64,000 nucleotides of DNA, from positions 18,671,533-18,735,532 of the forward strand of contig JAKSZT010053764.1 of NCBI GenBank assembly GCA_026826555.1, in the 5' to 3' direction. The notes under the pieces are model-generated. The model was given only the letters and a program-made list of their open reading frames with translations, had not been told where the DNA came from and made no database searches. Positions 46,190-55,220 of this stretch are shown here, one piece after another. The stretch is from Tolypeutes matacus. Taxonomy: Eukaryota; Chordata; Mammalia; Cingulata; Chlamyphoridae. The position numbers and the translations under genes were made by a program. Position 1 is the stretch's first letter, and each line of letters begins with the position of its first letter.

Positions 46190-47200
46190 GGAGCCAAGGG
46201 TGTGGTTGGTACTGTAAGCTGTGGAGGTTGAAGCTGCCCACGTTGTCCCAGGGACCAGTGAAGTTTCTCCCACTTTTCTCCTTTGCCAGGGGTAGGGACA
46301 GAGCCACAGCCATGTGTAATAATCCAAGCTGTGTAGGCCAAGACCATCTGTAGTTGCCCAGAGAGACTGATGAAGCTTCACGCCCCTTCCTCCCCTGCCT
46401 GGCGTGGAGATGGAGCTGCAGGTGAGGCAGCAATCTATGCTGTGTGGGTCCAAAATGACCACAGTTTCCCAGGTAGACTGACATAGCACCCGCCCTCCCC
46501 CCTCCCTGCCAGGTATGGGGATGGACCCTCTGGTGTGCCCAACAATCTAATTCATGTGGGCTGAATGCACCTGCAGTTGCCCTGAGAGGCTAAGGGAGTA
46601 CTGTCCCTTCTGCCCTTTAGGGGATGGGAACGGAATCACTGATGCCCAACAGTTCAGTCTGTGTAGGCTGAAATTGCCTGCTATTGCCGGGAGAGGCTGA
46701 GGACACACCACCCCCTTCCTATCCTATTAGGACATTGGGTGGATCCACAGGTGCCCAACAGTTCAGTACCTGTAGGCTGAGGGTATCTGCTGTTGCCCAG
46801 AGGGGCTGAGAAACACCAGCCTCCTCCTATCCTATTGGGGGGTGGGGGTGGATCCACAGGTACCCACTAATCTAGGCCATGCAGGTCAAAAGTACCTGCT
46901 GTTGCCCAGAAAGGCTGAGGAAACACAGCTCCCCTTCTACCTTACTTGGGGGCAAGGATGGAGCTATAGGTGTCCGACTATTCATTGTGGGTGGGCCGAA
47001 GCATCTGCACTTGCCCAGAGAGGCTGAGGAAACACAGCTCCTCTCCTATTCTATTGGGGTGTGGGGATGGAGCCCCAGTTGTCCGACTCTTCAGTCTGTG
47101 CTGGCCGAATGCACCTGCAGGTACCTGGAGAGGCTGATGCAGGTTCTGCCAGCTTCCTCCCTGTCAGAGGTGGGGCTGGAGCCTAGACTAGGGCTGCAAT
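46190..47200 (-). repeat. Tandem array of nine ~110-bp monomers (L1 5' UTR)
   Basis: A motif like GTTGCCCAGAGAGGCTGAGG recurs at 46242, 46353, 46464, 46576, 46683, 46792, 46901, 47010 and 47120, i.e. at spacings of 107-112 bp. Each unit also carries a CAGTCTGTGTAGGCTGAA-like block and a TCCTATTGGGG-like block. Units in the middle (46683-47010) are most alike; the outer ones are more diverged. The array sits between the ORF1 start and the far 5' end of the L1, the position of promoter monomers in rodent L1s. Confidence 0.88.
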
Positions 47201-47880
47201 CCGACCGTCACTGTGATTTTCAATCCGCCCAGCTTTCCCTCATGCCAGGGGCGGAGCCAAAATGGCAACTAAAGCCTCTTTCTAACTTGGACACGTTCAA
47301 ACTTTAGCTGTTCTTAGGGTTATACTTTAGCCAGCCGAATTTATTAATCAGTAGCTGAAATTGGTGCCCAACCAACTCCTCTTCTCCCGTTTTTGGGAAA
47401 TGGAGCTTTCAACTCCAGCCACAGAATAGCTTGTGCTGCTGGAATAGGATGAGCACTGGCCTCTGAGGCGTGGCCTGTAGTTTCCCAGAGAGGCTGGTGC
47501 ACATCCCCCCAGCTTCCTCCCTTCCGGAGGTAGGGCTGGGGCTTGGGCTAGAGCTGCAGTTCGGTCTGGATAGAAGGAAGCTAGTCCGTACCAGCACGGT
47601 GATTTTCAGTCAGCCCTGCTTCCCCTCATGCCAGGAGCGGAGTTAAAATGGCAGCTACTGGCCTCTTTCTGACTTGGACAGGTTCACACTTTAGCTGTTC
47701 TTAGGATTATTATTTAGCCAGCCAAATTTACTACTCAGTAGCTGAAGTTGGTGCCCAACCGTCTCTTCCTCCCCGTTTTTGGGAAATAGAACTTCCAATT
47801 CCAGCCACAGAGTAGCTCCCGAGGCGGCTTGCACCTCCAGTGGAGGATGGGCACTGGCCTCTGTGGCGAGGAGTGCTCTA
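47120..47880 (-). repeat. Two tandem ~360-385-bp units (L1 5' UTR)
   Basis: The block containing CCAGCTTCCTCCCT, TCATGCCAGGGGCGGAG, TTTAGCTGTTCTTAGG, GTTGGTGCCCAACC and CGTTTTTGGGAAAT occurs twice. The first copy is at about 47120-47480 and the second at about 47481-47880. The second carries an extra ~24 bp near 47568-47595. They lie upstream (in L1 sense) of the 110-bp array. Confidence 0.82.
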
Positions 47881-48069
47881 CTCACGAACCTTCTCTGCAG
47901 ATGGGCAGTCTCTCCTTCCATTCTTTGAAGGATGTTGCAGGATGCTCTACTGGTCTCCTGGAGTCCCCAGACGGGTGCTTTAGATAGCTCTCAGTGATTA
48001 CTAACTGCCCTGTGACACGAGCTGACTCTTGGAGCACCTTACTGTGCTGCCATGTTCTTGATTGTCCCA

Positions 48070-49930
48070 CTTAGGATTTTAAAAACTACTCTGATCACAT
48101 CTTTAACCTTCGAGAATGCTGCCTTTCCATATTGTTTTGGCTATTTGTAGTCCCTTGCAATTCCATAAGAATTTGAGGTTCAGCTTTTCCATTTCTGGAA
48201 AAAAAAAAAAGGACATAGGAATTTTGGTAGGGATTGCATTAAAAAAATTTGTAGGCCCCATTGGGTTGCCATCTTAACGATATTAAGTCTTCAAATCTGT
48301 GCACATGGGATATCTTTAATTTAGATCTTTTAATTTCTTTAAGCAGTGTTTTGTAGTATTCAATGTACAAGTCTTTCACCTCCATGGTTAAGTTTAATCC
48401 TATGTATTTTATTCTTTTGATTGCTATTGTAAATGGAATTGTATTTCAAATTGATTTTTGGATTGTTCATTGTTGGTATATAGAAACACAACTGGTTTTT
48501 GCATTTTGATCTTATACCCTGCAATTTTGCTGAGTTCATTTATGTCTAGAGGGTTATGTGTATGTTTGTATGAGTGTGTACCTGGGATTTTCTGTATATG
48601 GATCATGTCATCTGTGAATAGAAAGAGTTTTACTTTTTCCTTTCCAATTTGGCCCTTTTACTTCTTTTTTTTTTTTACCTAATTGCACTGGCTCGCACTT
48701 TCCATACAATGTTGAATAGCTGTGGTGAATGTGAGCATCCTTGTCTTGTTTTTAATCTTAGGAAGAAATCTTTCAAACTCTTACTCTCTTGAGTATGATG
48801 CTAGCTGGGAGTTTTTCATAAATGCCCTTTATCATGTTGAAGAAGTTCCCATCTATTCCTTGTTTAGGTTTTTTTTTTTTTAATTATGAAAGACTGTTGG
48901 ATTTTTTCAAATGCTTTTGTGCAGTTAATTGAGATGACCATGTGTTTTTTCTTTCATTCTGTTATTGTATTAAATTGATTTATTTTCTTCTGTTGTACCA
49001 CCCTTGCCTTTTCTGGATAAAGCCCACTTGGTCCTGGTATGTAATACCTTTAATATGCTGCTGGATTTGGTTTACTAGTATTTTTTTTTTTTTTGAGGAT
49101 TTTTTTGTATCCATATTCATTTGGGATATTGCCCTGTAGTTTCTTTTATTGTTATCTGTCTGGTTTTGGTACCAGGATATTGCTATGTTTCCTCGCCTAC
49201 TTTTTTAGAAAAGTTTGAGAAAGATTGGTATTAATTCTTCTTTAAATGTTTGGTAGAATTTACCGGTGAAGCTATCATGTCTTAGAATTTTCTTTATTGC
49301 AAAATTTTTTGATTACCAATTCAATCTTATTGTACGTTTGTTAATATTTTCTGTTTCTTCTTGTGTCAATTTCGCTAGTTGCTTATACACTCTACTGGGG
49401 TTTTCATTTCAGTTATTGCTTTTTTCAGCTCCATAGTTTCTATTTGTCTCCTTTTTATAATTTCTGTCTCTTTATTCTTGATTTGTTCAGATATCTTTTT
49501 CCTGGTCTCCTTTAGCTCTTGGTCAGTGGTTTCCTTTAGCTTTTTGGGCATATGTTAGTTGATTTATAGTCTTTGCCTAATAAATCCAATGTCTGTGCTT
49601 CCTCAAGGACAGTTCCTTTTAATTTCTTCTGTGAATGGGCCATACTTTCTTGTTTCTTGGAATGCTTTGGTTTTTGTTGTTGTTATTGAAAACTGGTCAT
49701 TTTGAGTATTATAACATAGTAACTCTGGAAATCAGATTCTCCTCCCTCCTCAGGTTTGTTTTTATACTTGCTATGGGCTGAAGCTGTTTGCTTGTTTAAT
49801 GGCTTTTCTATTCTATTTTTGTAAAAATCATATTCTTTGTCCTGTGTGGGCTCTGATGTGTCTTTTCCTTTAGTTTATGCTCAGCTAGTGTTTTGTTTTT
49901 TGTTTTTTTAAGAGCTCTGAGCATTTTTAA
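48070..49930 (-). mobile_element. Old L1 fragment (RT, then ORF1/5' UTR), antisense
   Basis: Reversed reverse-transcriptase region at 48130-49330 (GATAGGGATTGCATT-like, GATCATGTCATCTGTGAATA, GAGCATCCTTGTCTTG) followed from about 49390 by ORF1 N-terminal/5' UTR wording (ATAGTTTCTATTTGTCTCC, GAATGGGCCATACTTTCTTG). The endonuclease and much of ORF1 are skipped, so it has an internal deletion. All frames are broken. Confidence 0.72.
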
Positions 49931-50829
49931 AATCCACCATTTTTGCAGTTCTGGCTCCTCTTAGTGGAAAATGGTATGCAAAAACTACAATCGGGGCACT
50001 ATGTATGCTCACTACCAGATAGGTATTGATATTTTTAGGTCATTTCACTGCATAGAGGTAGAAAACAAAATGTTGTATTTCAAATAGATATGACAGAAAG
50101 AAAAATAATGGAAAGGTAAACCAAAAATTAGTGAAAATGGTTACCTCAAGGGCAGGGAGTGAGTATAGTATAGGTGAAAGTCATGGAAGCAAGATTTTTT
50201 ATCTAAATATTTTCCTTGTTTTGTAGATTTGACTTTGGAACCATGTGGATATTTTACATAATCATGAAGCAAAATTAAATAAAAATGAAATAAATACAGC
50301 AATTTTTAAAAATTAAAACAAAGTAATACAAATAAATCTTACTGCATATCAATTTGGTGGCTTGTTTCAAGTGACAATGCTTGGTAATACAATTATACAT
50401 ATATTGTATATGTATATATACAGGCATATATCCTAAGGGAAAAACTAGCAGGAAATATTAAATGGTATTTAGTAATCATATTGTTAGGAATAATAGTGTT
50501 ATTTTGAAACTATTATCCATTTTAAGATAAAGCAAATACTTATGTTAAACTCTCCAGGAACCAAAATGTTTATCATAACAAAAAAGACATACAAATGTGT
50601 ATCAAAGAAGTTAGGTAAAAAAAACTTGTTGTCTTAAAGATTATTTGAAAATATCAGTATGAGTTAATAATCTTTTTCTCTTTCAAAAATTTTGTTTTCT
50701 ACCTCTATGCAGTGAAATGACCTAAAAATATCAGTACCTATCTGGCAGTGAGCATACATAGTGCCCAGATTGTAGTTTTTGCATACCATTTTCCACTAAG
50801 AGGAGCCAGAACTGCAAAAATGGTGGATT
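49931..50829. repeat. 140-bp inverted repeat with 619-bp spacer
   Basis: Arm one, 49931-50070, begins AATCCACCATTTTTGCAGTT and ends GTAGAAAACAAAA. Arm two, 50690-50829, is its reverse complement with about three mismatches (near 49992, 50014 and 50025), about 98% identity. The spacer (50071-50689) is AT-rich with no recognised gene; 50090-50290 ends A-rich, resembling a retroposed 3' end, but I cannot name it. Confidence 0.92.
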
Positions 50830-52470
50830 CCAATTATGGGGCAGGAAATGTTTGAGTAGTCTTTCATAACCAAAACCAGGGGAGCTGAGAAAGATTACTA
50901 TTGTTGTGTCAGAAGACATAAGGATCAGTTTGCAGAGATTCCCATTGGCCAAAGATGGGGCAATTTTAGGATGAAACGAAAAAAGTACTTTTAGGATAGA
51001 AATATATCAAATATATTATGAGACAGAACTTAGTGTATAAAAACAAAACAAATTAAACCAGGTTGGTCACCTTTGGAGGGTACTAAGGTATAAACTGTTT
51101 ATTCTGAGCCCTGGTAAATAAAAGAACCAAGTATTCACCCTACTCTTCCTTTATGAGCCTTATTTCAAAATAACCAAGCAATTAGAGAGATTTCTTCTTT
51201 ATAGAAGTTCATTTATAAATGAAGAAGGAATGATAGAATTAAATGACCACAATTTTGGAGCCTCTGATTGAAATAACATCTCTGTGTAATGATTATAAAT
51301 AGCCACTAATAGCCTCAGGTGAAATGCTGTTAGAGGGAATAGTCTAATAGATGGATCTGGCTGACAACACCTGACTCCACTGATCAAACTTAGCATTGCC
51401 AAAAAAAGCAACAACCAGTTGTTATGTGCCACCTAATCTGATGCTACAGGAAGTACACAGCATCTCTTTGAAGTTTTCTTGTTAAAAAACTGAACCTGTT
51501 CAAGGCCCTAGATAAAACCACAGCTTATAGGACATACAAGGGATAAAAGAACATTTTAAATAACATCTCAGGGATGCTATTAACCACACCTAAAATACAA
51601 GAAATTTGGGAAGCAGATGTGGCTCAAGCAGTTGAGTTCCTGCCTATCACATGGGAGGTCCCTGGTTCAGTTCCCGGTGCCTCCTAAAGAAGACAGCGAG
51701 CTGACACAATGGGCAGGCATGGTGAGCTGATGCAACAAGATAACACAACAAGAGACACGGGGAGGAAAACATATTGAGAGACAGAACAAAGCAGTGAGCA
51801 GAGGTGGCTCAAGCAATTAGGCACCTCCCTCCCATATTGGAGGTTCCGGGTTCAGCTCCTGGTGCCTCCTAAAGAGACAGGGAAGACAGACACAGCAAGT
51901 GCAAACAATGGGTGGGGAGAAATAAATAAAATAAATCTTTAAAATACAAGAAATTCTACAAGACAAATAACACATTTTCTTCAGTAAGTAATAGGTAAGA
52001 ATTACAAAGGACAAAAGATTATAGATTAATGGAGAAAGACAGTGTCATCCAAAAGCAAAATGTATACTTTGTATCCTGACTCGAAAAAACCATCTGTAAG
52101 AAGACATTAGGATAATCAGGGACATTTGAACAATGACTGGATTTTATATGATATTAAGGAATTATTGATGTTTTATAGGTGCTATTGGTATTGCTTCATG
52201 CTAAAAATAGTTATCTCTTAGACAACAAATTGAAATATTTCCTGGTGAAATGATAGAATCTCTGAGATTGCTTTAAAATAATCTGATGAGGGGGACATCT
52301 GATGGCAATTATTGAACATGGAGGATGTAAGTACATAGAGTTTATTTTAGTGTTTTTTCAATGTTTGCATATTTTTTAAATTCTCCATTGTAGAATTTTT
52401 TTTAATTTAAAAAATAAATTAGCTCTAAGCAACCAGAGAAATTGAATTAGCTAAATCATCAAAATAGTGA
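50830..52470 (+). repeat. Probable old repeat tract interrupted by a SINE
   Basis: CAGGGATGCTATTAACCACA before the SINE and ACAAGAAATTCTACAAGACA and AAGGAATTATTGATGTTTTA after it read as one continuous older element. Its wording is that of a common mammalian interspersed repeat, but I cannot name the family. No coding potential is seen. Confidence 0.4.
51607..51939 (+). mobile_element. Dimeric DAS-type SINE, sense
   Basis: 333 bp, flanked by a perfect 16-bp duplication taaaatacaagaaatt at 51591-51606 and 51940-51955. Head unit GGGAAGCAGATGTGGCTCAA with GGTTCAGTTCCCGGTG, a connector, then a second unit GCAGAGGTGGCTCAAGCAAT with GGGTTCAGCTCCTGGTG, ending in AAATAAATAAAATAAATC. Confidence 0.92.
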
Positions 52471-52711
52471 GGCACTTTTAGACCTTTACATCTAAATATT
52501 TTAAGCATATATATATATATACATCCATACTTCCAGAAATGTTGTAGAATTCATAATGTTCAACATAAATGCTACGGTTGCCTTGGACCCAATGTGAACT
52601 TATCTTGGAATTACCATGAATTCCATAGTCTTCATTAGAAGCCAAACTCATATTCATCAACAAACTGGAGTGAGTCTACCAATGTGTATTTATTCTACCA
52701 TATCTATCTCT

Positions 52712-52739
52712 CACCAAGATCCCAATATTTGTTTTGCAG
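52712..52739 (+). other. RFX3: 3' splice site of second RFX3 coding exon
   Basis: A moderately pyrimidine-rich stretch ends in TTTGTTTTGCAG, with AG at 52738-52739. The exon starts GTACAGCAG, which keeps the reading frame from the previous exon. Confidence 0.9.
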
Positions 52740-52837
52740 GTACAGCAGGTACAGACTGTGCAGCAGGTACAGCATGTCTACCCAGCTCAGGTGCAGTATG
52801 TGGAAGGAAGTGATACTGTCTATACCAATGGAGCAAT
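52740..52837 (+). CDS. RFX3: RFX3 transcription factor, second coding exon (residues 40-72)
   Basis: The 98-bp exon continues the glutamine-rich N-terminal region of RFX3: VQQVQTVQQVQHVYPAQ, then VQYVEGSDTVYTNGA plus the first two bases of an isoleucine codon. It joins in frame to the 39 residues encoded at 3462-3578. The donor GTGAGT starts at 52838, leaving a phase-2 junction, so the next exon must supply the third base of the codon. The peptide matches RFX3 as known from other mammals, with no stop or frameshift. The exon opens with reiterated CAG-GTA motifs that resemble splice sites (see findings). The next expected exon, which should start near RTTTYPYTETQ, was not found in the remaining 11 kb. 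Confidence 0.95.
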
Positions 52838-53361
52838 GTGAGTTTGTGTCAGAGTCTTTAATTTTCCCACTTGGTTAGGGAAAAACACGATACTTTCTGA
52901 CACTGCCCACTATTCCCAAGTTGGTTTCTATGTTTTCATAGCAATCTTTACTAGAACGGATTATTTAGATTGAGCTAATATTTACAGTTTCATTTGTGTT
53001 TATTAACAATGTGTGTTCACTTTCCCCTAGTAAAATGTTTTAAATAATTAAAATGTTTGTTTTTAATAGATGTCCCTAGGTTGAGAAAGAACTTATATCC
53101 CTTGTTAGTGATTTTAATAATACCATATAAAATCTATACAAATAAGGTATCTGTGTGTGTATAAACTAATACAAATTTAACATGCTGTGAGATTTAAAAA
53201 TATTTTAAAATGAGGTGTTTTACATAAAGTGCCTAATTCTTTGTAAATCTCATTTTTCCTGTTTGAATCCTTCCTCCTAACACATTTCCTTTGCCTTATT
53301 TCATTTGGATTTTCAGCCACTGGGATTAAGATTCAGGAAGTTATTATAAATATGGGGATTC

Positions 53362-53406
53362 AGAACTATTGCAAAAAAAAAAAAAAAAAAAAAAGAACTA
53401 TTGCAA
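53362..53406 (+). mobile_element. Poly(A)-only retroposition (no body)
   Basis: The 13-bp sequence agaactattgcaa occurs at 53362-53374 and again at 53394-53406, separated only by about 19 A residues. This is the footprint of target-primed insertion in which nothing but the tail was copied. Confidence 0.8.
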
Positions 53407-53409
53407 GAC

Positions 53410-54790
53410 ACCACAATTGTTTTCATTTACCATTTGGGTTTTATAGGTTTGCAATTTTTTGACTCTGGGTTTATTAAAATGAATTCAGATTTTCTTACTC
53501 ACTCTTTTACCCTCATTGTTTGTGTGCTTCAGGATGATAACCTCTGCTTTCTTTATTCTTATTACATATACTATTATGATGTCAACCTATAAGTTCCACA
53601 AGGGCAAGGATTTTTGTCTGTTTTATTTACTGTGAAGTTTCTAACACCAAAAAAGCACATGACACATTGTAGGTGTTCAATTAATGTTAACTATTATTTT
53701 TATGATTGAGAAACTTAAAATCCTGGCTTAACTATGTGCTAATTTTATACTCTGGTCAAGATACTTAATATTCCTGAGTTTTTTAAATTTTCCCTTGGGA
53801 AGTGGAAGCTAATAATATCAGTCTTCTTGGGTTGTTGTGAGGATTTGAGGAAATATATTTAAAGTAACTAACACTGGTCCTGGTACATTTATCAGCTGAG
53901 AATCCCAGAAATTCCGACAAATAGGGTTCTAAACAAACTAGGGCTGTTATTTTTCTCATTTAATAAGTCTGAAGATAGTATACTGTACAAATAATTGGCA
54001 CTGTGTGATGCAATATAAAATAAGCCTTACTGGAAAAAATCGTACAAGCTGACATGTAGCAGAGGGAGCAGAGCTGAACTGGATGCACCACTGAAATTGC
54101 TCCAGGACAAGGGCCCTGTCCTATAATGTGCTATATATTTTAGGTAGCAGAGGCAGGGAATATCTAGCTGGCTATGTGATATTGGAGCTTTCTTGTAGAG
54201 AAAAATGTCTTTCTTAGAACAGGGTGTGGGTGCCTCTGGAGCTTAGCTTCTGCTGTTTGCCTGTTCCTGCATTGAGGCTAACTCAGTCCTGCTGAGCCAG
54301 CTCATTGCTGAGCCATCAAAGATGACAAGGAATGAGCCTCTAGGATAATTCAGAAGAATGTTTGCTTCTCTTTTGCTGACATTGGATTAGCAGCTCAAGA
54401 ATATTAGGACCAAGCTTTTTTGCCATGTTCATAAGATAGTGTGCTTTAATTCCATCCATCACATCTGTATTCCAGGTAGCAAGAAGGGGAAAGTTGGAAG
54501 ATAAAAGAAGAGGCTTTTCGCCAAATTCCCAGCTGACTTTTACTTTCATCTCATTGGCCAGGACTATATCACATACTAATGGCTAGCTGCACAGGAATCT
54601 GGGAATGTGAATTTGTAGCTTTCATGCCTGTATAATAGAAGAAGATAAGGGAAAAGGGCAGTTGGAATAGGTATTGAGAGAATTAATCCTACAGTATCTA
54701 TCACAGTCACTTGCCATTTTTTTTATTGGTCCATGGTAGAGTAGAAAGATTAGACTCTGCTACATACTAGTGTGTGACTTTGTATGTTAC
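53410..54790. other. Mostly unique sequence with one MIR
   Basis: 53725-53890 is a sense MIR (GTTGTTGTGAGGATTTGAGG, CTGGTCCTGGTACA). The rest shows nothing recognisable. Confidence 0.55.
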
Positions 54791-54794
54791 CTGT

Positions 54795-55043
54795 TTTAGT
54801 TTCCTAGCTGCTAAAACAAATACCATACTGTAGATCTGCTCAAACAATGGGAATTTATTGTATCACAGTTTTGAGGCCAGGAGAAATTTAAAATTGAGGC
54901 ACCAGCAAGGGAATGCTTTCTTCTCAAGGTTTGTGGCATTCCAGGACTAGCTGTCAGTGATCCTTGATCCTTGGCTTTTCTGAAATATGAAACATAAAAG
55001 GTGAAAGCCTCTCATGGCTTCTCTCTCCATCTGACTTTCATTC
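54795..55043 (-). mobile_element. MaLR/ERVL-type LTR fragment, antisense
   Basis: TGTTTTAGTTTCCTAGCTGC, AACAATGGGAATTTATTG and CAGTTTTGAGGCCAGGAG are the reversed 3' end of the LTR found at 40989-41857. Sequence to about 55043 (CTCATGGCTTCTCTCTCCAT) continues it with deletions, after which a SINE piece is fused. Confidence 0.7.
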
Positions 55044-55220
55044 CACTCCTGCACGGGCCAGCACTCCTGCGTGGGCCAGCACTCCACGTGGGCCAGCTCT
55101 CTACTTGGGCCAGCTCACCACGAGGACCAGCTTGTCTTCACCAGGAGTCCCTGGAAATCAAACCCTGGACATCCTATATGGTAGATGAGAGTCCATTCAC
55201 TTGAACCATATCCACTTCCC
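55044..55220 (-). mobile_element. Partial DAS-type SINE with internal tandem repeats, antisense
   Basis: It ends in the reversed tRNA-like head (TTGAACCATATCCACTTCCC) and CTTCACCAGGAGTCCC. Its left part, 55044-55130, is five tandem 17-18-bp units of the type CACTCCTGCGTGGGCCAG. There is no T-rich tail at the left, so the 3' half is missing. Confidence 0.78.

Larger units (their letters stand above)
43268..48065 (-). mobile_element. L1 with monomeric 5' UTR and internally deleted ORF2, antisense
   Basis: From the left: reversed 3' UTR (43268-44010); ORF2 C-terminal end (to about 44312); an abrupt jump to the ORF2 endonuclease start (44339-44686: INVYAPNQDAPRYMRQTLAK); ORF1 C-terminal domain (44932-45264: RQRILRASREKQCITFKGYP, IRLSANFSSESMETRRQWHD); ORF1 coiled coil with a SINE inserted (45620-45816); ORF1 N-terminus (46100); and a long 5' UTR with tandem monomers to about 48065. 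The ORFs are broken by frameshifts. The 5' end carries GCCATGTTC (48049-48057), a YY1-like core on the complement. No clear target duplication was found. Confidence 0.82.
3579..52739 (+). other. RFX3: RFX3 intron between coding exons 1 and 2
   Basis: This 49,161-bp intron runs from donor GTAAGG (3579) to acceptor TTTTGCAG (ending 52739). Phase 0 on both sides agrees with direct joining of the two RFX3 coding exons. No further host exon was recognised inside it. Its contents are almost all retrotransposons, and it contains the window's only assembly gap. Confidence 0.9.

Noticed and set aside
46190..47200. CRISPR-like regularly spaced repeats
   Set aside because: The whole ~110-bp unit is repeated, not a short repeat with unique spacers, and it is joined to L1 ORF1 in a vertebrate intron.
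46024..47597. Proline/cysteine-rich frames such as 46148-46489 and 46879-47307
   Set aside because: They are translations of the ~110-bp L1 promoter monomers; the repetition of peptide words follows the DNA period.
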